The notes under the pieces are model-generated. The model saw nothing but the letters and a program-made list of their open reading frames with translations. It was not told where the DNA came from and did not search any database. DNA of 64,000 bases from Paraspadella gotoi (Eukaryota; Chaetognatha): positions 20,534,750 through 20,598,749 of the forward strand of contig CM119268.1 in NCBI GenBank assembly GCA_051294375.1. The letters are read 5' to 3'. Position 1 is the first letter of the stretch; every line of letters begins with the position of its first letter. Shown one piece after another: positions 56,715 to 64,000 of this stretch. A program made the translations under genes and the position numbers.

Positions 56715-58000
56715 CAATAAAGCTTTCAAAGATATTTATCAAAAGTCAATTTTTTAGTATTTTTTTTATTTTTTTTTCAGAGTGGCACATTTACTGTAAA
56801 AAATCATTTTGAAAAAAATATTCGAAAAAAATTCATCATGATGTATGGGTACCTTTACCAATAACTCGTTTTTGATTTTTAAAAACTTTCTCATGCATGG
56901 ACAAAGGTCTCTACTTCATATTTCTGCATCTAGAACTCTGACTCTTCGGTTGGCAAGATAAGAAGGTAAGAAAAAGTAAGAAAAAGATAGTGTGAACTCA
57001 AAAGTTGTGAGGTATGTCCTTAATATTGCCAGAAAATTCTAAGTCCTTACCTAAACCCTCCCCGTCTGAGAAGCAACCTCTGCCCTTGCCGCTCTCGGCC
57101 ATCTGAAAGAATATGGTTCCAATTGCTTATTACAAAAAAATCTATTTCTCTTTCTCATCAAACACAACACAATATAATAATGACACTTTCTTCCCTTTAT
57201 ATCTTTGGCAAATCTTATCCTTCCATGTTACAAATTTTAAATAGCAAGAAGATTGACTTTTTCAAAGTAGTTTTAATTTCTTTTTCAATAACATGGACCC
57301 CTAATCATTTTTTATAATGTTTTGACAAAAAGGGCCATGATTTTCTTAATTTTTTACAAATGTTGATCTGGTAAAACAAGAACAAGAAACAAATTTTAAA
57401 AACAAAAACAGATTTAGCAATCAGCGATGATGTCCGCTTTTTCAAACCCTTTAATAGCTTTCTTAAATTAATCTTTAATAGTTTAAGACTATAATATATC
57501 TTTTATTAATATTTGAAAAAATATTTGCTGTATTTATAAATAATTTTTAAAATTTTATCTATTTATTCTTTATTAAAACATGCCTCTTGTTCAATGTATC
57601 ATTTTGTATAAAAAAGGATATCATATTACCTTGGATATTTACAAGTATACTGATAATATTATGACTAAATTAATTATTAAAACAAAAAAAAATTAAATTA
57701 ATTTCAAAAAATTTTATACATCATTATGTAGGTCTCGTCTCGGTTAGTATTTATGAGCAAAAAATGATGGGGCTATGCTCATTAATAACTGCTGCAGAGC
57801 AAATATATGTAAAAAAAAAAATTTTTAGGGTGCTGATGCCGCAATTTTTGAATTTTAAAAATTCCGTTCCTCAAGGGGACACAAGCATAACCTTCCCTGC
57901 ATCTATTACTCTATACTCTGAGTGCATCCAAACTCCAAGTTGAGAGATATCCACTCCCTCCAGTTGATCGAGTAAAGCAAGGAAAGCTTACTGTAGGAAA
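56650..58000 (-). repeat. Diverged inverted repeat 3, right copy (~1.3 kb)
   Basis: Inverted partner of 52268-53590. The outer end, read inward on the minus strand, begins CAGTAAGCTTTCCTTGCTTT then ACTCGATCAACTGGAGG, again similar to pogo/Tigger-type terminal sequences. With the left copy it brackets a 3.1-kb interior holding the Helitron-like element and the Penelope-like scrap. Confidence 0.75.
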
Positions 58001-58077
58001 TTGACCATTCGCATAAATACAATCAAAGAACCGGAGGAAAAGAGGGAAAAAGAAGGAGCAGGGTCTCGTATCTCTAC

Positions 58078-58089
58078 TCTCCTCTCTCT

Positions 58090-58126
<37 letters not shown>

Positions 58127-58155
58127 CTCTCTCTCTCTTCTCTCTCTCTCTCTCG
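58078..58155. repeat. (CT)n array, interrupted
   Basis: CT units with CTTCTC breaks; another loose CT patch lies at 58289-58360. Confidence 0.9.
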
Positions 58156-58461
58156 CCTCTGTCGATATAACGCCTCAAAATGGTGGCCTCATATTCTTTA
58201 ATCAATCTAATCCCTAACTCCGTCAAAGTAAAAGCAGAGCAAAAAGAAATTTCCTGGCCCTCTGACTACAATATGCCATAACCCCCCGCTCTCTCTCTTT
58301 TCTCTCTCTCTCACGCTCTTTCTTTCTCTCTCATTTTCTCGTCTCTCTCTCTTTCTCTATCTGTTGAGTAGAAAAAAACTGTTTTTGGCCTTTTTTCGGC
58401 CAAATGGTCCACACATTCCGGAAAAAAGCGGATTGACCGCAAAAAAAAAGAAAAGATTCCA

Positions 58462-58618
<157 letters not shown>

Positions 58619-58799
58619 CGAAATGACCAGAGCTGAAAACTCTTTTCTCTCCCCACAGAATTTCCGTTCATTAAATAGCTTCGCGCTCTCTTTGTTTGTC
58701 TATTTTATTTTATTATAAAACAGATTCATTGCTTATTTACACTTGACGTGTTCACTGGTCACCGTTTATTGCTAACAATCTTTTTATTTCATGACATGA

Positions 58800-58915
58800 A
58801 ATCGGTAGTACAACCAATATACAAATTATCCATTCATTTAATAAATAAGCTATCTTGCCCCTGACTTTGGACAGGCTTTGGTGGTTTAAGGCCTCCATCA
58901 CTCTTACAAGATAAT
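58800..58915 (+). repeat. Dispersed ~110-bp repeat family, copy
   Basis: GTAGTACAACCAATATACAA, TTCATTTAATAAATAAGCTA, TGACTTTGGACAGGCTTTGG, TGGTTTAAGGCCTCCATCAC, TCTTACAAGATAATGAC. The best complete example outside the large repeats. Confidence 0.7.
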
Positions 58916-59051
58916 GACTTAGCAGGTCCCTGCAAGTTTTCAATCAAGACTCTCTCACAGTCTCGTTTATTCACACCCAGTGTGCCTGGCTTTCCTATCA
59001 ATGAAGAAGTATAATATTTCAAAGATTGTTTCAATTGTATCTTAAACAATA

Positions 59052-59103
59052 TCTAATCTAATCTAATCTAATCTAATCTAATCTAATCTAATCTAATCTA
59101 ATC
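59052..59103 (+). repeat. (TCTAA)n pentanucleotide array
   Basis: About ten perfect units. It is not a known animal telomere unit and is too short to be telomeric. Confidence 0.95.
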
Positions 59104-59267
59104 CATAATTAGTCCAATAAGTTGAGGTTCACAAAAAAATCAAGACAATCAAGATTCGCTCTACATTTTGGGTCGAATTTCCTTTTTCCATCGAAGAGAA
59201 ACGAATCTTGTGTCGGTTGAGTGAATTAGTAACGAGATAAGCACCTCTTTTGTGTCATCTGATAACT

Positions 59268-59271
<4 letters not shown>

Positions 59272-59309
<38 letters not shown>

Positions 59310-59680
59310 CCTCTTTCTCTCTCTCCTCTCTCTCTCTCTCCTCTTTCTCTCTCTTCTGCGAATCCCCAAATCAGTTTCACCATCTGGAAGTTCTCCTCTC
59401 TCTTCCTCTCTTCCCTCTATCTCTCTTTCTTTTCTCTCTCTCTCATCTCTCTCCTCTCTCTCTCTCTCAGTAATCCTGCGGCTCCTTAGCCCTCCTCACA
59501 TTCAAAATAATGTTAAAGAATTTTAGATTTGGTCACCACTCTGCGTCTGCGTTTTCCAATGTTCTTGGAATTCTTCTCTTCTCTCTCTCTCTCTTCTCTC
59601 TCATCTCTCTCTCTCTCTCTCTCTCTCTCTGCCCTCTCTCTCTCTCTCTCTCACTCTCTTTCTCTTTCGTTTCCCTTTTC
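59272..59680. repeat. Cluster of interrupted (CT)n arrays
   Basis: CT arrays at 59272-59355, 59395-59470 and 59578-59668, separated by short unique bridges. Ser-Leu frames are artefacts. Confidence 0.9.
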
Positions 59681-59689
59681 TAACACAGT

Positions 59690-61575
59690 TAAGCAAAGAA
59701 AAAGGAATAGGCAGATAGATTAAATAAAGGAACAGTAATAGTAAACATAAGCCTCCTTTCTTTCTAAATCCCTTTTGGATAGAAAGTTAGCAGTTGTCAA
59801 TAAAAAACAGAAAACAAAAGTCACTATAAAAAGAAATAATTAATTAAAAAATTGTGGTGACCACTAAAAAATGTCAATAATTTCAGTAGCACACATACCC
59901 CTAGAAAATAATTTTCACATCTCATAATTGATATTTCCTCTTTTTAACAATTTTCTCTTCACACAACTTTCTCCTCGATTTTCCCTTTTAACTCTTGAAT
60001 TTTTTATTATGGAAAATTCCGCTGCCAAAATCTCGCCCTTTGGGTTTAACTATCAATTAATTATTCGCCATCTCGCGAATTTAATGGAGACCAAAGGCTA
60101 AAGTCTTTTCACTATTTTTTCATTTACAATATTTTTCAAACGTATTTCCTCTCTTTTCGCCTCTTTCTTTCTTTCCTTTTTTCTCCTTTCTTTCTTTCTT
60201 TCCTTTCTTTTTGTTATTTCATTTTTTCAATCATTCTCTTTCTTTTTTACTCCTCGTTTTTCCTTTTTCTTTTCTTTCCTTCCTTTCCTATCTCTCCTTC
60301 TCTTTCCTTTCCTTTTTTTTCCTTCTCATTCCTCCATTTCCTTTCCTCCAACAATCCCAATCACCATCAAGCGGTCCTCGGTCTTTGACTACAATTCCTC
60401 GCCTCGGGATATATTTTCTATTTTCGTCTTTCGGCGCCTTTAGCCTCTTGTTCATCCAGTTTACTTAAATTAGTTTCATTTTGTTATTTTTTTAAAAGTT
60501 TGTTTAATTTATAGAAACTAGTTTATTTGATGAGGTCACACGTTTAAGCTTTTTATTCTCGCTTTATTTTTTAGTTTTATTATCTTCATGCCATTTTATT
60601 AGTTCCGCGTCATGTGATTTCTTTATTACTTCTCTATCACTTTCTAAAGCATATCATGATTGGTATAGAGAGAGTGTGGAATGTTAAAAAAGGAACGGAT
60701 TTATGTGTAAACACTGAAATTGTACACTATGTATAATTGTATATAGTTAGTCCACTTTGTAATTTTATTGCTAATTTCTTTAAATAATTAGTTAAATTTT
60801 CACATTTTGAACATAATAAATGAAATCTAATCAAATCAATCGTTTATTCTTTCACACTTCTTCACACTTTTTTCTTTCTTATTCTTTCTACGACCTCAAC
60901 CTTCTTTTCTTCCCTTTAATAAAGTCTTTATCCCCGATTTTCCTCTTCTTTATTTCCTCTTCCTCCTCCAATTACGCATTTGGAAATGAGCTTTCACCTT
61001 CTTCCGCCGCGAGGGAAAAGACTAAGCATAGAAATAACTCTGGACAATTTCTCTCCTTGATGCAGGCTTGCAGAATCGCGGACAACCTTCATCCTCTTCA
61101 CTTCTCTTTTTCCTTTTCTCTTTCTTCCTCTTTTTATTTCCTCATCTCTCTACATCATTCTTTATTTAATTCTTCCTTTCTCTTTTAATTTTTGATACTC
61201 TTCTTTCATTTAAGCTCTTTCCTCGTTTTTCTTCATTTCGATTTACTTTCAAAATTGACTCGTTTTTTCTTCTTTTTATAAATTGTCATTTCTTTTTTAA
61301 AAAATATAATCTTTGTTCTACATTTAGGCTCAAGACCTAAATTAGCTTTTCTTCTTTTACTTGATGTTTGTTCGTTACCTGAAGATGTTATCCTAACCTA
61401 AGCATCATCAAGTGAGACGTAAAGTCGTTAAGAAAGTCTCATGTAATCTTACTTGGTTCGGTCGCTAAGTTTATAATCAATATTTCTGTGATAAAGCGAG
61501 ACATCCTAAGATGCTTATGAAATTAGAATAGATATAATATATTATATATTCTAAATTATACTATATTTTGTTATA
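59690..61575. other. AT-rich unique region
   Basis: T/C-rich stretches at 60140-60350 and 60840-61200, otherwise AT-rich. No gene, TE or RNA is recognised over about 1.9 kb. Confidence 0.7.
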
Positions 61576-61579
61576 TTGT

Positions 61580-61692
61580 ATAACCAATATAAAATTGTCA
61601 ATTTATGCATTAAATGAGCTCTTTTGTCTCCTGACATTGAACAATGAACAATGAAGAGGCTTAAATGAGTTAAGCCCTCCATCCATCTTACA
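61580..61692 (+). repeat. Dispersed ~110-bp repeat family, diverged copy
   Basis: TATAACCAATATAAAATTGT, TGCATTAAATGAGCT, CTGACATTGAACAATG (duplicated locally), GAGTTAAGCCCTCCATCC, TCTTACAAGATAATAAC. Same order of blocks as 58800 with more changes. Confidence 0.6.
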
Positions 61693-62159
61693 AGATAATA
61701 ACATAATTTAATTTATCAGAATCAACAATGTTAACCATTTTTCTTCAGAATATGTGACTTTACAATTATACAAAAAAAATATAACAGAGAGAAACCGTTT
61801 GTCCCCATCTCACGGAAAATCTTGGCCGACGTTCGAGTTTCTAAAAATAGATTCTCTCTCTGTTCCTTAATGTATCATGGAAGAAAGAGTAAAACGAAAG
61901 GCAAAAGAAACGGAATATAATGAAAGTGATTAACTGCATTAATATTAAATTATATTTCATTATATTAAATTATACCTGAGAATTTTCTTTTTAATATCGG
62001 TATTTTCTTTTTTTTTTCTTCGCTGCAAATAAAAAAGGAAGTATTTTTTATTTTAGAAAATATAATTTTTCCCTTTTTTTCGATTTAATGTTTTTTCTTG
62101 AAAAGAAGATTTTTACCTTCGGTCGCCGACGAAATGAAAAAAAGATTTTTGAAAGGGGA

Positions 62160-62500
62160 AGGGAGGATTTAAAGTTTGGAAAGAAGGATTTAAAGCTGGG
62201 GGAAAGGATTTAAAGTAGGGGAAAGAAATAAAGTTGGGTGGAGAAAGATTTAAAGTTGGAGGGAAATATTTAAAGTTGGGTGGGGAAGGATTTAAAGCTG
62301 GGGAAGAAGGATTTAAAGTTTGGAAAGAAGGATTTAAAGTTGGGGGAAAGAATTTTAAAAAGGAGAAAGGAGTAAAGTTATGTGGGGAAGGATTTAAAGT
62401 TGGAAAAAAGGATTTAAACCTTTGGGAAAGATTTAAAGTTGGAGGGAAAGATTTAAAATAGGGAAATAAGGATTTAAAGTTGGGGGGAAACGGAAGAATG
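62160..62500 (+). repeat. ~20-bp minisatellite GGATTTAAAGTTGGGGGAAA
   Basis: Fifteen or more units with AAGCTGGGGAAGAA and TGGAGGGAAA variants. 61693-62110 before it is AT-rich and 62501-62750 after it purine-rich, both without a gene. Confidence 0.9.
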
Positions 62501-62749
62501 GAGGGCAAAGAGTGCGGTTGAAAGGAGAGGCTGAGCTAAGTGATGCGGGTCGCAAAGAAATGAGTCGCAAAGGAGAGAAAATGTGAAGAAAGAAAAACAG
62601 TCAGGGAAAGAAGGGTGAAAGAAGGAAGGAAAGTAGGATGAAAGCAGGAAGGAAAGTAGGAAGGAAAAAAGGGAAGAACAGCAAAGAGAAGAAGGTGAGG
62701 ATGAAAGAAAGGAGGGCGCATGCGCGACCGAGCGTCATTTATTTAAGAC

Positions 62750-62754
<5 letters not shown>

Positions 62755-62793
<39 letters not shown>

Positions 62794-62866
62794 TCTCTCT
62801 CTCTTCTCTCTCTCTCTCTCTCTCTCTGCTTCTCTCTCTCTCTCTCCTCTCCTCTCCTCATCTCCT
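62755..62866. repeat. (CT)n array, interrupted
   Basis: CT units with CTTC, TGCT and CCT breaks. Confidence 0.95.
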
Positions 62867-63194
62867 CTCTGCTGTTGCCATGGACACCGGAACCTTGACA
62901 AAGTATATGTCTGCGTTCTTCGCCATTATTTTTGAAGATGCGTCCACCAATCGCCGTTGCCGTCAAAATTTTTATCTTTAATATCGATTAAAAGTAATTC
63001 AATTTTGATAAATGCTTAAATCTAATAATCAAACAAATTAATGAATATATAAAACGTAATAATTAATTATCGCCAACTAGTTTAAAAAATTAATTGTAAG
63101 GAAAATGAGGTTAATTTCGACGCATCGAGTGAAATTCCGTTTTTAGACTCGCGACGATCTACATTCGGAGTGATTTAAGATCACCTGCGCGCAC

Positions 63195-63285
63195 CTCCTC
63201 CTCCTCTTCCCCCTCCTCCCCCTCCTCCTCCTCTTCCTCCTCCTCCCCATCATCCTCCTCTTCGTCCTCCTCTTCCTCCTCCATG
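63195..63285. repeat. (CTC)n trinucleotide array
   Basis: CTC repeats with CCC and CAT breaks. 62870-63190 and 63290-63650 are unique, with no gene recognised. Confidence 0.9.
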
Positions 63286-63651
63286 GCAAAGCAAAGGAGG
63301 ATTGAACCCAAAGCCTCGTTTTATATGATATTTTTAAATCGCCATATAAAGTCAATTCGTATCAAATTCTGTTTTTAAACATTTTCCACGTATGTTAGTT
63401 TAAATTTTTTTCATTCGCTTCACAGATGAAAAGAAGATAGAAGACAAACTGAAGTCGGAAACGATTTTTCAATATTAGTTGTTTGCTTATAATAAATATT
63501 ATAAAATCCTTATTATCTTCGTTACATTCAGTCATTACAATTAGGCCCAGAAGAAGTCGCTCTTTTTCCGAGTCTCTGTCTCACGCCTCAATTTTCCATC
63601 CAATGTCTTCCTTTGCTTTTCCAGTTTTTTTTCCACTAATTTTTCTCCTCT

Positions 63652-63692
63652 TTGTCGTCGTCGTCATCGTCATCGTCGTCATCGTCGTCTGG
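63652..63692. repeat. (GTC/ATC)n triplet run
   Basis: GTCGTCGTCATCGTC pattern; hydrophobic Val/Ile translation is an artefact. Confidence 0.9.
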
Positions 63693-63764
63693 ACATTAAA
63701 ATCAAAGATGGCGTCGACTTAAATCAAGAAGTCTCAAGATGTCTCAAGAAGTCGCCATTGAATC

Positions 63765-63766
<2 letters not shown>

Positions 63767-63800
<34 letters not shown>
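63767..63800. repeat. (GA)n microsatellite
   Basis: A pure GA run. The remaining 63801-64000 is unique without a recognised gene. Confidence 0.95.
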
Positions 63801-63803
<3 letters not shown>

Positions 63804-64000
63804 TGTAAGGATAAGGGAAAAACTTGTAATCCGTATGTAAAATTTTCAGTGACGTTTTCCCCTGCGTCCTTGTCAATGTCAACCAAGCTTTGCTTGCGTA
63901 TGTGCTGCATTTCTTCTTCCCATCGACCAATCAGCCCCAAATGACATTTCAATTAATTCTGTATTTATCTTTCTTAGTTTTCCACTTCTATACCGCCCCC

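Noticed and set aside
52268-58000. Coding sequence for a new defence or transposition system within the diverged inverted repeat
   Set aside because: All frames are short, AT-rich and full of stops in both copies; no catalytic motif is visible.
59052-59103. (TCTAA)n as a telomeric repeat
   Set aside because: Only about ten units, internal, and not matching known TTAGGG, TTAGG or TTAGGC telomere units.

Overview
This window is non-coding, repeat-dominated nuclear DNA from a metazoan, most likely an invertebrate. I found no intact protein-coding gene. The base composition is AT-rich. Simple repeats are exceptionally dense: more than 25 (AG)n/(CT)n arrays, (CATT)n, and long (GAC/GTC)n and (GAT)n arrays. 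The mobile elements seen are a Tc1-like transposon, Helitron/Helentron-type non-autonomous elements, tRNA-derived SINEs, and LINE/Penelope-like scraps. Long open frames across the window are translations of microsatellites (Ser-Leu, Glu-Arg, Asp/Val-rich) and are not annotated as genes. CpG-containing (ACG)n arrays survive at kilobase scale, which hints at weak germline CpG methylation and again favours an invertebrate. I cannot name the species.

Layout. 1-3.5 kb: GA arrays, a 166-bp hairpin repeat, a LINE-like scrap and a hairpin motif. 3.54-17.37 kb: a ~6.9-kb segment present twice in direct orientation (3541-10451 and 10477-17375), separated by a 25-N gap. It holds a ~44-bp minisatellite, CT arrays, CATT arrays, a tRNA-derived SINE, G-rich repeats and a 65-bp minisatellite. 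17.4-22.8 kb: simple repeats, a second tRNA-like sequence, an LTR-like promoter/poly(A) segment and a deleted Tc1-like transposon with clear inverted ends (20780-21745). 22.8-29.4 kb: (GAC)n sequence and a nearly spacer-free palindrome of ~3-kb arms centred near 26726. 29.4-32.8 kb: a 1.5-kb (GAC/GAT)n array and a 17-bp tandem repeat.

32.8-51.8 kb: a very large inverted repeat (arms 32820-39827 and 46029-51835) around a ~6.2-kb spacer. The arms carry Helitron-like elements, minisatellites, polypurine tracts and a GC-rich promoter-like island. The spacer carries a (GAT)n array, a second Helitron-like family, nuclear-receptor-like direct repeats and CGT arrays. 52.3-58.0 kb: two older, clearly diverged inverted copies of a ~1.3-kb sequence. 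They flank a Helitron-like element and a possible Penelope-like (GIY-YIG type) fragment. 58-64 kb: long GA/CT arrays, a (TCTAA)n array, copies of a dispersed ~110-bp repeat and otherwise featureless AT-rich DNA.

The main structural message is that three large duplications each end at one of the three exactly 25-base N runs. In each case one copy carries scattered small indels relative to the other. That pattern points to gap filling with uncorrected long reads rather than recent biological duplication. The best biological leads are the Helitron/Helentron-like families sharing one 3' terminus (hairpin plus ACTAAAAA), the GATGA...GAAA hairpin motif reminiscent of a hammerhead core, the diverged inverted repeat at 52-58 kb, and the promoter-like GC island preserved in both arms. 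I found no convincing new gene system.
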